Assembly: GCF_027924525.1 (NCBI RefSeq)
Contig: NZ_AP027040.1
Coordinates: forward strand, 930,001 to 994,000
From: Aurantimicrobium sp. INA4
Lineage (GTDB): Bacteria > Actinomycetota > Actinomycetes > Actinomycetales > Microbacteriaceae
DNA length: 64,000 nt
Direction: 5' to 3'
Shown: one piece after another, positions 1-10,243 of the stretch
How the letters are laid out: every line of letters begins with the position of its first letter
Numbering within the stretch: position 1 is the first letter of the stretch
The notes under the pieces: generated by a model
Databases searched by the model: none
What the model saw: only the letters and a program-made list of their open reading frames with translations
What the model was told of the DNA's origin: nothing
Made by a program: the position numbers and the translations under genes

Positions 1-1673
<1,673 letters not shown>

Positions 1674-1685
1674 GAACCAATCAAG

Positions 1686-1715
1686 AAAGGGACCCCATCA
1701 CGGGGTCCCTTTTTT
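1686..1715 (+). terminator. Intrinsic terminator of katG
   Basis: An 8-bp perfect GC-rich stem (GGGACCCC at 1689-1696, GGGGTCCC at 1702-1709) is flanked by AAA and followed by TTTTTT. It lies 13 nt after the katG stop. The opposite strand also carries a T-rich end, so it may terminate the tRNA-Met transcript from the other side too. Confidence 0.9.
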
Positions 1716-1716
1716 G

Positions 1717-1790
1717 TAGGGCGGACGGGACTTGAACCCGTGACCGACGGATTATGAGTCCGCTGCTCTAACCGGCTGAGCTACCGCCCC
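1717..1790 (-). tRNA. tRNA-Met (anticodon CAT)
   Basis: A 74-nt cloverleaf reads on the minus strand: 7-bp acceptor stem with a G-U first pair, TA at positions 8-9, a D arm starting GCTC, an anticodon loop with CAT, a T arm with GGTTCAAGTCC and discriminator A. The overall sequence resembles the elongator tRNA-Met of actinobacteria. A tRNA-Ile2 with lysidine-modified CAT is the alternative and cannot be fully excluded by eye. No CCA is encoded. Confidence 0.92.
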
Positions 1791-1811
1791 TTGTGAGCCG
1801 ATAGTAAAAGT

Positions 1812-3005
1812 TTAGTCGTCTGTGAGCTCTGGGTCTGGATCTACTACGTCTTCGCCACGATACAAGGCTTCGAAGGTGTCCAGCGTACGAGTGATGTCGT
1901 GACCGCGAATGAACTTGAGAGAGTTGTTCTTCATACGAAGCAACTCGTCATCGTCTGCGGTGAGAACTTTCACCAGCTTGTCGCGTAAATCTTCGACGTT
2001 GTTAGGCTCGAACAGGTAACCGTTCTCTCCGTCGTGAACAAGGTGTGGCAGTGCCATTGCGTCTGCACCCACCACAGGAAGAGCGGTGGCCATTGCCTCC
2101 ATGGTGGCGATGGACTGCAGTTCTGCGATAGAGGGCATGGCAAAAACTTTTGCTCTGGTGAGTGCAGCTTTCAGCTCATCATCACTGACATATCCGGCGA
2201 AGAAGACTTTGTCGTCTAGGCCCATGTTTTTCACCTGCTGCTTCATCTGCTGAAGCAGGTCACCCCCGCCAACGAATTCCAAGGTTGCATTGAGCTCGGG
2301 TGGCAGTTTAGTGAATGCTTTGAGCAGAACATCGAGCTTCTTCTCACCAGTGATGCGACCGACGAACAAAATTCGGTTCTCCCCCTTGGTGTCAAAGTTG
2401 GGGGTGTAGTGGTGGGCGTTAATTCCACACGAGATGGCGTGGACGTCAGTAAGGTGCGTGTACTCCTCGAGGAAGTTGGCTGCTCTGCGTGTGGGTGTAG
2501 TGACAGCCTCAGCGCGGCTAAAGGTCCTGTATGCAGCCTTCCAGACCAAACGAATGACGCTCTTCTGGGTGGACTTAGGCAAAAGCGTGAACTGCATCAT
2601 GTTTTCAGGCATGAAGTGGTTGGTTCCAATGATGCGAATTCCTCGAAGCTGAGCTTCTTTCGTCAATCCGCCACCGACAATGAGGTGGGATTGGAAGTGC
2701 ACGACATCTGGTTTGAAACTGTCCAAGATTCGCGCACTGTTGTGACGTACACGCCAAGGAAGCATGTAGCGAAGCCAGTCGTGGGGGTACCAACGCCAGC
2801 TCTTTACGCGATACATCATCATGGGCTGACCCTCGTGGGTTTCTACCCACGTGCCCGACTTCCGACCTGCTGCCGGAGCCATGACTCGAACGTCGTGACC
2901 GCGTTCGACCAGGCCTGCAGCCAATCGCTCCGCGAACTTTGCAGCGCCATTAACATTGGGGCCGAATGTGTCACATCCAATAAGGATGCGTAATGGTTTC
3001 GGCAT
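1812..3005 (-). CDS. GT4-family glycosyltransferase
   Basis: A 397-aa GT-B fold retaining glycosyltransferase of family GT4. It has an N-terminal glycine-rich acceptor loop (GPNVNGAAKF, 14-23), the VHFQSHLIVGGG segment (102-113), a nucleotide-sugar domain start FVGRITGEKK (214-223), and the E-x7-E motif E295/E303. The architecture is that of enzymes that glycosylate lipids (for example diacylglycerol glucosyl- or mannosyltransferases). The substrate cannot be read from sequence. Start ATG has AAAGG just upstream. The gene follows the DMT-type membrane protein with a 7-nt gap, so they are probably co-transcribed. No signal peptide; likely acts at the inner membrane face. Confidence 0.88.
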   Translation of the reverse strand: MPKPLRILIGCDTFGPNVNGAAKFAERLAAGLVERGHDVRVMAPAAGRKSGTWVETHEGQPMMMYRVKSWRWYPHDWLRYMLPWRVRHNSARILDSFKPDVVHFQSHLIVGGGLTKEAQLRGIRIIGTNHFMPENMMQFTLLPKSTQKSVIRLVWKAAYRTFSRAEAVTTPTRRAANFLEEYTHLTDVHAISCGINAHHYTPNFDTKGENRILFVGRITGEKKLDVLLKAFTKLPPELNATLEFVGGGDLLQQMKQQVKNMGLDDKVFFAGYVSDDELKAALTRAKVFAMPSIAELQSIATMEAMATALPVVGADAMALPHLVHDGENGYLFEPNNVEDLRDKLVKVLTADDDELLRMKNNSLKFIRGHDITRTLDTFEALYRGEDVVDPDPELTDD

Positions 3006-3012
3006 AGTGCCT

Positions 3013-4050
3013 TTAGTCTACGGACTTAGCCTTCTTCATCGCTTCTTTAGCGCCGTGTGCCGCCGCATTGACCTTAGCCTTAGACTCCGCTTTTGCGCTC
3101 TGGAATCCGGCTTTTGCCTCTTTACTCGCTGCTGAAACAGGATCGTGGGCGTCCGGGTGATATTTCGCTAGAAGGAAGACACCAATGATGGCTAGAACGC
3201 CTGCCAGGACGTAGCTGACAATGGCCCAGCCAGGTGCCTGTGAGGCTTCATCGAGAATTAAAATACCGATGGCAACAGCAACAATTGGATCGATTACTGT
3301 AAGCCCCGCAATTACAAGATCTGGCGGGCCTGTTTGGTAGGCATTTTGCACAAAGAGGGCGCCCAAAACAGTCGCGGCAAGCAGCGCAGCTAAGCACGCC
3401 CAGGTCAACCAGTCAGTTGCACCGTGAATCACGCTCGTAATGACCACCTTGGCAAGAGTTGCCACGAAACCGTAGAGCACACCGGCTCCTACGATGTAAT
3501 ACAACGCTGAAAGGTGCTTGCGGTAGATCAGGAACAGCACACCGAATATTGCGAGGACAACAATTAATATGACCAGGATTTCGGCGAGATCGGCTGAGGT
3601 CATCGGTGCATTGATTGCTGTAAATGCTGCGATAGAAACGAAAATACCGATACCGCCGACTGAGAGGGCGATGGCAACAATCGATTGGGTATTGAGCTTG
3701 GTCTTTGTCACACGGGCGTTGAGCACCGCTGTAATCACAAGCGCAACAGCACCAATTGGTTGAACCACAATCAGAGGTGAGAAGCCCAGAGAGATGAGCT
3801 GAAAAATAATGGCAGCGCCTAAGAAAACGGTGCCGGTCAGCCACGAAGGCCTCTTAAATAGTGCAACTAGCTGTTTGAGATTAAGCGCAGACTTTGCGTC
3901 TTCTCCATCACCGACTTTATTCACTCCACGGTGCTGCAACTGCGCACCCACAGACATGAGGATGGCGCCCACGAGGGCAAAAGGAATACCGATGAGTTGT
4001 GCCGGCTCAAACGAGACCTTAGCAAGGTCAGTGAGGTCGTTGAGCTGCAT
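3013..4050 (-). CDS. DMT-superfamily transporter-like integral membrane protein
   Basis: A 345-aa protein with about nine or ten hydrophobic segments arranged as two EamA/NIPA-like halves, including PIGAVALVITAVLNA and PDLVIAGLTVIDPIVAVAIG repeats typical of drug/metabolite transporter relatives. The last ~40 residues form a hydrophilic Ala/Lys-rich tail. Substrate unknown; related NIPA proteins are implicated in magnesium transport, but that is only an analogy. ATG is preceded directly by GGAGGT, too close for a normal Shine-Dalgarno, and a TAGCGT hexamer sits 6 nt upstream, so the message may be leaderless. It is divergent from def across 41 nt. Confidence 0.85.
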   Translation of the reverse strand: MQLNDLTDLAKVSFEPAQLIGIPFALVGAILMSVGAQLQHRGVNKVGDGEDAKSALNLKQLVALFKRPSWLTGTVFLGAAIIFQLISLGFSPLIVVQPIGAVALVITAVLNARVTKTKLNTQSIVAIALSVGGIGIFVSIAAFTAINAPMTSADLAEILVILIVVLAIFGVLFLIYRKHLSALYYIVGAGVLYGFVATLAKVVITSVIHGATDWLTWACLAALLAATVLGALFVQNAYQTGPPDLVIAGLTVIDPIVAVAIGILILDEASQAPGWAIVSYVLAGVLAIIGVFLLAKYHPDAHDPVSAASKEAKAGFQSAKAESKAKVNAAAHGAKEAMKKAKSVD

Positions 4051-4054
4051 ACCT

Positions 4055-4068
4055 CCACGCTAGCGTGG
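4055..4068. promoter_or_regulatory. 14-nt perfect palindrome in the DMT/def divergent promoter
   Basis: CCACGCTAGCGTGG is perfectly self-complementary. It contains, on the minus strand, the TAGCGT hexamer proposed as -10 for the DMT-type gene, and lies 23 nt before the def start. It could be an operator or simply two overlapping promoter elements. Confidence 0.4.
4057..4062 (-). promoter_or_regulatory. Candidate -10 element (TAGCGT), leaderless DMT-type gene
   Basis: TAGCGT lies 6 nt upstream of the ATG at 4050 on the minus strand, the spacing expected if transcription starts at the A of ATG. No -35 element is evident. Confidence 0.45.
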
Positions 4069-4079
4069 ACTCTTGCAAA

Positions 4080-4085
4080 TAAGCT
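4080..4085 (+). promoter_or_regulatory. Candidate -10 element (TAAGCT), leaderless def
   Basis: TAAGCT ends 6 nt before the def ATG at 4092, so the transcript would start at or beside the start codon. The GAAGG before ATG is only 1 nt away and cannot act as a normal ribosome site. Confidence 0.45.
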
Positions 4086-4091
4086 GAAGGC

Positions 4092-4655
4092 ATGACCGTA
4101 CTCCCCATTGTGATTTCTGGTGATCCTGCGCTGCACAAACCTGCTGAACCCGTCACCGTGTTTGATAGCGAACTAGAAACCCTGGTTGCCGACATGTTTG
4201 AAACCATGGATGCTGCCCCTGGAGTCGGTCTGGCAGCACCACAGGTGGGTGTAAGCCTTCAGGTGTTTGTCTATGACTATCCCGAGGATGATGGAACTCC
4301 TCGTCGCGGCGTTGCAATCAACCCTGAGCTCTACATTTCCCCTTTAGAAATCCGCGACACCACGGATGCTGATGAAGAAGGCTGTCTCTCATTCCCGGGA
4401 GAACGGTTCCCTTTAGTACGAGCTGACAAGGCGCTACTTCGTGCCTGGGACCTTTCAGGCGTTCCTTTTGAAATCGAGTGCGAGGGCTGGTTTGCGCGGA
4501 TTATGCAACACGAATACGACCACTTATTGGGGTATTTATACGTGGACCGTTTGGACTATGAATTCAATAAGCAAGCGAGCAAAATTGAACGCAAACGAGG
4601 GTGGGGCAAACCTGGTAAATCGTGGATGCCCGGAGTAGATAATCTCGAAGGCTAA
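4092..4655 (+). CDS. def: Peptide deformylase
   Basis: Metal-dependent hydrolase that removes the formyl group from the N-terminal Met of nascent proteins. All three signature motifs are present in the 187-aa protein: GVGLAAPQ (44-51), EGCLS with metal ligand C98 (96-100), and HEYDH (140-144) with two His ligands and the catalytic Glu. Length is normal. It is a single gene on the plus strand, convergent with azlD; the two stop codons overlap by 4 nt (CTAA), leaving no room for a terminator between them. Confidence 0.97.
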   Translation: MTVLPIVISGDPALHKPAEPVTVFDSELETLVADMFETMDAAPGVGLAAPQVGVSLQVFVYDYPEDDGTPRRGVAINPELYISPLEIRDTTDADEEGCLSFPGERFPLVRADKALLRAWDLSGVPFEIECEGWFARIMQHEYDHLLGYLYVDRLDYEFNKQASKIERKRGWGKPGKSWMPGVDNLEG

Positions 4656-4966
4656 GCCATCCAGCCCAGATTACGCAGCACGACAGCCACCACTCCGGCA
4701 ATTGCAACCACAATGATGAAGGGCACCCGGAAACTAAACAAGATTGCCGCCAGGATCACCGCAGGAACCCGAGCATCGAACACGACTGCTTGTCCTGCGC
4801 CCAAGGTTTGAACGGCAACAAGTGCTGCCAGCATGGCCACAGTCAACAGGTTTGTAATTCTGGTGAAGGTGGGCTTTTCCAAAAGTCGTTGCGGGATGAT
4901 GTAGCCGATGTATTTCACTGCAAAAGAAAGCACTGATGCTGCGATAACTGTTGTCCACAGTGTCAT
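4652..4966 (-). CDS. azlD: AzlD-family branched-chain amino acid export subunit
   Basis: A 104-aa protein that is nearly all membrane, with about four hydrophobic segments, matching the small AzlD subunit that works with AzlC in exporting branched-chain amino acids or analogues. Its ATG overlaps the azlC stop by 4 nt (ATGA, 4963-4966), so translation is coupled. The 3' end overlaps the def stop in the opposite direction. Family assignment rests on size, topology and the neighbour; substrate is inferred from the family. Confidence 0.88.
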   Translation of the reverse strand: MTLWTTVIAASVLSFAVKYIGYIIPQRLLEKPTFTRITNLLTVAMLAALVAVQTLGAGQAVVFDARVPAVILAAILFSFRVPFIIVVAIAGVVAVVLRNLGWMA

Positions 4967-5742
4967 GGCTTCACCTGCCCATGATCAGGGTGGTAGCCAG
5001 GCGTATCCCCTGGTTCAGGTAAGTCATCAGGCTGAGTTCTTTGGGCATCTGCAGCTGGTTCGCGATGTAACCAGTTCGTCAAGCCGAAAACCACAGCAAC
5101 CACCGCAGCGGCGAGTACCGGAACTCCCGGTGGGGTCAACGGGATAAGGAATGCTGCCAAAACAGCGGAGACCATTGCAACAGCGGCAGCCTGGAGCTGC
5201 TGCAATCGTGGCCACAACAAGCCCACAAAAGCAGCCGCCGCAACTGCATCGAGTCCAAAACGGCTGACATCTCCAACTAAATTACCTAGAAGAGCACCGG
5301 CAAAAGTAGCCAGATTCCACCCGATATAAATAGCTATGCCGGTTGCCCAGAATCCAACCCGCTGCGCGCTTTTCTCCTCTTGAGCTATCGCAACAGCTGT
5401 TGATTCATCAATAGTGATTTGAGCGGCAGTAAGGCGCTTCCACAGTGGCACCTTCCCTACAATCGGAGCAACCCTCATGGAGTAAATACCGTTGCGCAAG
5501 GCAAGGAAAGTGCTGGAAGCGACCGCAGGAATTCCTGCGCTTGCACCACCAGAAGCAAGAATTCCGATGACGGCAAACTGTGACCCACCGGAAAACAGAA
5601 CAAGACTCAAGAAACAGGTTTGCCAAGTGTCTAAGCCCGCGGCAACACTCAATGCGCCAAAGGAGACTCCATAAGCAGCTACCGCGATGCCGACAGAAAT
5701 ACCAGTTCTCAAGGCACGCTTTTCAGCGACAGTAAATGCCAC
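4963..5742 (-). CDS. azlC: AzlC-family branched-chain amino acid permease
   Basis: Large subunit of the AzlCD exporter. It carries the conserved N-terminal GVSFGALSVAAGL region, FSGGSQFAVIGIL, and LALRNGIYSMRVAP, followed by several membrane segments. I prefer the GTG at 5742 (259 aa) because GGAGG stands 4 nt before it; the longer frame begins with a GTG at 5766 that has no ribosome site. It lies between the tRNA-Asn terminator and azlD and forms a two-gene unit with azlD. Confidence 0.88.
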   Translation of the reverse strand: MAFTVAEKRALRTGISVGIAVAAYGVSFGALSVAAGLDTWQTCFLSLVLFSGGSQFAVIGILASGGASAGIPAVASSTFLALRNGIYSMRVAPIVGKVPLWKRLTAAQITIDESTAVAIAQEEKSAQRVGFWATGIAIYIGWNLATFAGALLGNLVGDVSRFGLDAVAAAAFVGLLWPRLQQLQAAAVAMVSAVLAAFLIPLTPPGVPVLAAAVVAVVFGLTNWLHREPAADAQRTQPDDLPEPGDTPGYHPDHGQVKP

Positions 5743-5793
5743 AGTGCCTCCAGTTTTTGCCAACACCCACAGCTTATGCGGTCTGTGGGAAGT

Positions 5794-5826
5794 AAAAAGC
5801 CCCTGGTCGTGGAGGACCAGGGGCTT
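5794..5826 (-). terminator. Intrinsic terminator downstream of tRNA-Asn
   Basis: A 12-bp perfect inverted repeat (AAGCCCCTGGTC / GACCAGGGGCTT) with a 6-nt loop, followed on the minus strand by TTTTT. It begins 3 nt after the tRNA 3' end and separates it from azlC. Confidence 0.9.
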
Positions 5827-5828
5827 AG

Positions 5829-5901
5829 CTCCCCGACATGGACTCGAACCATGAACCTACGCATTAACAGTGCGTTGCTCTGCCAATTGAGCTATCGGGG
5901 A
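5829..5901 (-). tRNA. tRNA-Asn (anticodon GTT)
   Basis: A 73-nt cloverleaf on the minus strand with a perfect 7-bp acceptor stem (TCCCCGA/TCGGGGA), D arm AGCTCAATTGGCAGAGC, anticodon loop CTGTTAA, T arm CATGGTTCGAGTCCATG and discriminator G. No encoded CCA. Confidence 0.96.
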
Positions 5902-5969
5902 TTGCTGTGAGGCGTATTTATATTACCCCAAATCTAAGAAGGCAAAAAACCGCCTCAGAGAAGCAGAAT

Positions 5970-7013
5970 TTAGTAACCGGCCTCAGTGTCAACAACTCCC
6001 ACGAAAGGCTTACCTGAAAGGAATGCGGCAACGTTAGTGGAGATTCGATCAGCTAATAAGGGTGCTGTCATGTCTGGAGTGTCGGCCATGTGAGGGGTAA
6101 TCAACACGTTGCGTGCACTCCACAAAGGATGCCCATCTGGCAAGGGCTCCGGCTCGGTTACGTCCATGGCAGCACCGAGAATACGCTCCTGGTTCAGTAC
6201 TTCAACCAGAGCTGCGGAGTCGACTAAAGGGCCTCGCGCGATATTGACAAGCACTGCACTAGGTTTCATCAGCGCCAACTCTTGCGCTCCTATGAGGTGT
6301 GTGGTGTCGGGTGTGAGTGCCGCGGCAATAATGACAACGTCAGATTCAGGGAGAATTTTCTTCAGTCGGTCTGTCGTCACCGTGCTGAATGCACCTGGAA
6401 CTTGGCCTGCAGAACGACGAACTATGTTGATTCGAACATCAAAAGGCTGCAAAAGGCGAATAAGTTCACGGGCGATGCCACCGGCGCCAATAATCGTGAC
6501 ATTCTTCCGATAAAGCGAGACACCTTTGGGGACAGCATCCCAACTTTGAGCCCGCGCTCTGCGCGGGAATAGACGCATCAAAGCCAAGGTCATCCCGAGT
6601 GCGTGTTCTGCGACAGGCTGGGCATAGGAACCCTTTGCACTCGTGAAAACAAGACCAGGTCTGGCAGATGCCGCTAGAACTTCCGCATAAGCATCCACAC
6701 CTGCCCACGGCAGTTGGACCCATGTCAATTGTGGGTTGGAAGCAAGAACTTCTCTCAGCTCGGCAGATTTCTTATAGGAGAGCCAAATCAAACCCCGAGT
6801 GTTCTCATTCAGTTCGGTGATGACTCCCCCGGCGTCACTGACTGCAGAGCGAAAGACTTCGCTGCCACCACGGGTTGAATCATCGTGAGATTCAGGAAGC
6901 ACAGCAATCGGTCCAGATTCAACTCGGGGAGCTGCCTCTGACGCACGTTCATCACCGAGGACAGCAGCATGCTGAGGAATTTCACACACGCAGTCTTTCT
7001 GACGAATTTTCAT
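5970..7013 (-). CDS. D-isomer 2-hydroxyacid dehydrogenase family protein
   Basis: A 347-aa NAD(P)-dependent oxidoreductase of the D-2-hydroxyacid dehydrogenase family. The nucleotide-binding loop GAGGIA is at 176-181 and the catalytic triad is visible as R260 (NIARGPLVD), E289 (DVTEPEPLP) and H308 (ITPHMAD). It belongs to the phosphoglycerate-dehydrogenase/glyoxylate-reductase-like branch; substrate unknown. The start ATG has GAGGA 8 nt upstream, within the end of dnaG, so it is likely the last gene of the dnaG operon (3-nt gap). The first ~35 residues are an unusual polar extension ahead of the normal IAVLPES start of the fold. Confidence 0.88.
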   Translation of the reverse strand: MKIRQKDCVCEIPQHAAVLGDERASEAAPRVESGPIAVLPESHDDSTRGGSEVFRSAVSDAGGVITELNENTRGLIWLSYKKSAELREVLASNPQLTWVQLPWAGVDAYAEVLAASARPGLVFTSAKGSYAQPVAEHALGMTLALMRLFPRRARAQSWDAVPKGVSLYRKNVTIIGAGGIARELIRLLQPFDVRINIVRRSAGQVPGAFSTVTTDRLKKILPESDVVIIAAALTPDTTHLIGAQELALMKPSAVLVNIARGPLVDSAALVEVLNQERILGAAMDVTEPEPLPDGHPLWSARNVLITPHMADTPDMTAPLLADRISTNVAAFLSGKPFVGVVDTEAGY

Positions 7014-7016
7014 CGA

Positions 7017-8936
7017 CTAGTCCTCACGAAGTTGGCGACGTTTGGTTTCTAATTCCAAAAGTTCACGTTGAATCTCGCGACTGATTTCACCCTGGTCAAC
7101 ACTGGTTCGTTGCAAACGCCCGACTAGTTCAGATTTGCGACGAACCAAGTCGCGCTCAATGAGAGAAACAACCACACCACGACAATAAGTCTGGGTTTGG
7201 TCCTCGTTTTTTTGTGGAAGTGGCGCCACAGCAAGCTGAGTTACCAATGGCTTAAAGTCCTGAGGAAGATCGTTCTGAATCCTATCCAGCCACGTCTCCC
7301 CACCCAGCTCGTTGATGTTTGCTCCGATTGCGTCTCGAACGGTGGCCAAGTTTGGGTCAAGAATGGCTGATTGGACTGCATCCGCAGCTAGGTCACTGCC
7401 GACCAATTCAGGGAATTGAATCAGTGCCATCAATGCTTCACGTTCAAGACGCGATGACGGATCATTCTTCAGCTCAAAGACGCGAGGACCTTCAGGGGCG
7501 CTCTCTACGGAAGCTTCTGTTTGCTCAGAACCAGCTGGAACAGGTCTTGTTGTGGGAGTTCCGGCATAACCTGTGCGCGCACCCTCAGAGGTTGTTTGCA
7601 TCCCTTTTGATCGTGAGGCCTTAACGGCGTTAGAGACAGCAACCTGCGCTTCTGACACGTCAACACCCGTCAAGCGGGCAAGTTCTCGTGTGTAACCAGG
7701 ACGAAGCGCAGAGTCCCTGATATCTGCCACCACGGGCGCTGCCTCACGCAGTGCAGCAACACGACCCTCGACAGTGTCGAGGTTGTAGTTGCTAAGCATT
7801 TGCCTCATTACAAACTCAAACATGGGGATTTTCGAATCCATCAAATCCCGAACGGCCTGCTCTCCTTGAGCAAGACGCAGATCGCAGGGGTCGAGGCCAT
7901 CTGGGGCAACCGCGACAAAGGTTTGTGCAGCAAATCGTTGTTCTTCCGCAAAAGCGCGCATGGCTGCTTTCTGCCCAGCAGCGTCAGGGTCGAAGGTGAA
8001 AATCACTTCACCCAGCCCGGAATCATCTCCCATGATGCGGCGAATGAGTTTGATGTGTTCCACGCCAAAACTCGTTCCACAGGTGGCTACTGCAGTGGTC
8101 ACCCCAGAAAGGTGTGCAGCCATCACATCGGTGTAACCTTCCACCACAACAACGCGGCGAGTCTTTGAAACATCTCGTTTGGCAAGATCTAGCCCATAGA
8201 GCACCTGTTGCTTGTGATAGACCGGAGTCTCTGGAGTATTCAAATACTTAGGACCCTGGTCATCGTCAAAGAGTTTACGCGCGCCAAAACCAATCGTTTG
8301 ACCGGTGACATCGCGAATAGGCCAGATCACTCGACCGCGGAAGCGGTCATAAACACCCTTGTCTCCTTGCGAGAGCAACCCCGCTTGCAACATTTCTTCT
8401 TCCGTGAAGCCTTTGGTCTTGAGGTGATCACGAAGTTCGTTCCACGCCTTGGGAGCGAAGCCAATACCAAAACGTTCAGCGGCGGCTTTATCGAAACCGC
8501 GCTCACCCAAAAACTTTCGCCCTGCAGCAGCACCTGGTGTGGCCAACTGAGCAACATAAAATTCTGCAGCCGCGGTATTGGCTGCCAGGATACGAGTCCG
8601 GTTACCTGTCTCTTGAGACTTACCTGAACCCTCTTCATAGTGAAGTTCAAAGTTGATGCGCTGTGCCAAGCGTTCAATGGATTCTGTGAAGCTCAGATGG
8701 TCCATTTTCTGCACGAATGTGTAGACATCGCCGGATTCACCGCAGCCAAAGCAATGAAAGTATCCCACCGTGGGGCGCACGTGAAAGCTGGGTGAGCGTT
8801 CATCATGGAAAGGACACAGACCCTTCATTGAACTCACACCAGCGGATTTTAAGCTCACATAGTCACCGATGACATCAGCAATGTTGATGCGTTGCTTGAG
8901 TTCTTCAACATCTGCTTGACGAATACGGCCAGCCAT
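7017..8936 (-). CDS. dnaG: DNA primase
   Basis: Synthesises RNA primers for replication. N-terminal CHC2 zinc finger with C41, H44, C62, C65 (CPFH...CFGC), then the TOPRIM core with EGYTDV and the metal-binding FDPDAAG, and a C-terminal helicase-interacting region. I place the start at 8936 (MAGRIRQADVEEL, 639 aa): the ATG overlaps the dgt stop as TGATG. A further upstream in-frame start would add 17 residues that lie within dgt and are not typical of the family. Part of dusB-dgt-dnaG. Confidence 0.96.
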   Translation of the reverse strand: MAGRIRQADVEELKQRINIADVIGDYVSLKSAGVSSMKGLCPFHDERSPSFHVRPTVGYFHCFGCGESGDVYTFVQKMDHLSFTESIERLAQRINFELHYEEGSGKSQETGNRTRILAANTAAAEFYVAQLATPGAAAGRKFLGERGFDKAAAERFGIGFAPKAWNELRDHLKTKGFTEEEMLQAGLLSQGDKGVYDRFRGRVIWPIRDVTGQTIGFGARKLFDDDQGPKYLNTPETPVYHKQQVLYGLDLAKRDVSKTRRVVVVEGYTDVMAAHLSGVTTAVATCGTSFGVEHIKLIRRIMGDDSGLGEVIFTFDPDAAGQKAAMRAFAEEQRFAAQTFVAVAPDGLDPCDLRLAQGEQAVRDLMDSKIPMFEFVMRQMLSNYNLDTVEGRVAALREAAPVVADIRDSALRPGYTRELARLTGVDVSEAQVAVSNAVKASRSKGMQTTSEGARTGYAGTPTTRPVPAGSEQTEASVESAPEGPRVFELKNDPSSRLEREALMALIQFPELVGSDLAADAVQSAILDPNLATVRDAIGANINELGGETWLDRIQNDLPQDFKPLVTQLAVAPLPQKNEDQTQTYCRGVVVSLIERDLVRRKSELVGRLQRTSVDQGEISREIQRELLELETKRRQLRED

Positions 8937-10243
8937 CAGGACACCACCGTCACTGTGTTGTTTCCTCCACACAGGCGGTTGTGCCATGCGAATGCTGATT
9001 GATCGGTCAAGCTCGCAACCTGATCCACAACGATGCGGCGGCGCACCGCCTCATCCGTTGCGGCGTTCCAGTCATCCGCGAAATGACGGTCCATAGCTTC
9101 TGGCCCACGCTCGTATAGGGTGTTGCACAAATCCGTGAGCACTTCGCGCTGTTGGGTGTAGACAGGCTGGCGTGAATTAGTGGTCATCACGAAAGCGGCA
9201 ACGATTCCCTTGAGCACAGCAATCTCTGCACGCACCACATCAGGAACAATGACGTTTCCACCAAAACGCACCAAGCTCTGCTGAGGATACGCCTCACGGG
9301 TGGCATGAACAGCTGCGTGAGCGAATCGTCCAATGAGCTGGCTCGTGAGGTTTTTCAGTTTGGCTTGGGCAATACGCGAACCATCCCAGGTGTCCACCCA
9401 CACATCCAAGTTATCTAGTCGATCAAAGGCAGCGATGAGCTCATCGTGAGAGAATTCGCCCCCAATCCACTCAAACATGGAGTCCACCAGTTCATCGTGG
9501 TTGACGCGCGCACCCAGCTCTCCCGCATCCACATAACCATTGAAAATGGCATCCTCAAAGTCATGCACGGAATAGGCAATGTCATCACTGAGGTCCATGA
9601 CCTGAGCCTCTATACAGCGCTGTTTATCCGGTGCACCGGCGCGCATCCAGGCAAAGACATCAAAATCATCGGCATAGAAACCAAACTTTGCCCGGCCGGT
9701 GGGGTCAATGACAGCCTGCTGTTCAGGCCACGGGTATTTTGTGCTGGCATCCAGACTTGCGCGAGTGAGGTTGAGCCCAAAACTGCGGCCATCTGTTCCA
9801 AAAACTTTTGGCTCCAGACGGGTCAGCAGCCGTAGAGTTTGTGCGTTTCCCTCAAAGCCCCCAATGTCCGAACTCCATGAGTTCAACGCTTTTTCACCGT
9901 TGTGACCAAAAGGTGGGTGACCTATGTCGTGAGCCAAACTCGCAGTATCAACAACGTCGGGATCAAGTCGAAGACGGCCAGCAATTTCCCGGCCAACCTG
10001 CGCAACCTCCAGAGAGTGGGTAAGGCGGTTTCGTGCAAAATCTAGACCTGCAGTGGGACTGAGCACTTGAGTCTTAGCTGAGAGTCTGCGCAGTGCGCTG
10101 GAGTGCAGCAAACGCGCACGATCTCGAGCAAAATCAGAACGACGGGAGGAGTGGGTTTCCTCCAGCATTCGTTCAGCATCAAACTCTGAATAACCTGCCG
10201 TCACGGTCGGTATGTTTGCCGTTTCAACATGGTGGTCAGACAT
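8936..10243 (-). CDS. dgt: Deoxyguanosinetriphosphate triphosphohydrolase-like protein (HD domain)
   Basis: A 435-aa dNTP triphosphohydrolase that splits dGTP or other dNTPs into nucleoside and triphosphate, helping to control dNTP pools. The HD metal site is visible: H76 (RLTHSLEVA), H105-D106 (LAHDIGHPPFGHNGE), with the later downstream Asp region DLSDDIAYSVHD. Length is typical. The ATG overlaps the dusB stop by one base (TAATG) and its stop overlaps dnaG, an arrangement seen widely in Actinobacteria. Exact nucleotide preference cannot be told from sequence. Confidence 0.95.
   Translation of the reverse strand: MSDHHVETANIPTVTAGYSEFDAERMLEETHSSRRSDFARDRARLLHSSALRRLSAKTQVLSPTAGLDFARNRLTHSLEVAQVGREIAGRLRLDPDVVDTASLAHDIGHPPFGHNGEKALNSWSSDIGGFEGNAQTLRLLTRLEPKVFGTDGRSFGLNLTRASLDASTKYPWPEQQAVIDPTGRAKFGFYADDFDVFAWMRAGAPDKQRCIEAQVMDLSDDIAYSVHDFEDAIFNGYVDAGELGARVNHDELVDSMFEWIGGEFSHDELIAAFDRLDNLDVWVDTWDGSRIAQAKLKNLTSQLIGRFAHAAVHATREAYPQQSLVRFGGNVIVPDVVRAEIAVLKGIVAAFVMTTNSRQPVYTQQREVLTDLCNTLYERGPEAMDRHFADDWNAATDEAVRRRIVVDQVASLTDQSAFAWHNRLCGGNNTVTVVS

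Noticed and set aside
2409..2993. Open frame antisense to the GT4 gene
   Set aside because: Composition follows the codon pattern of the GT4 gene in reverse; no recognisable domain.
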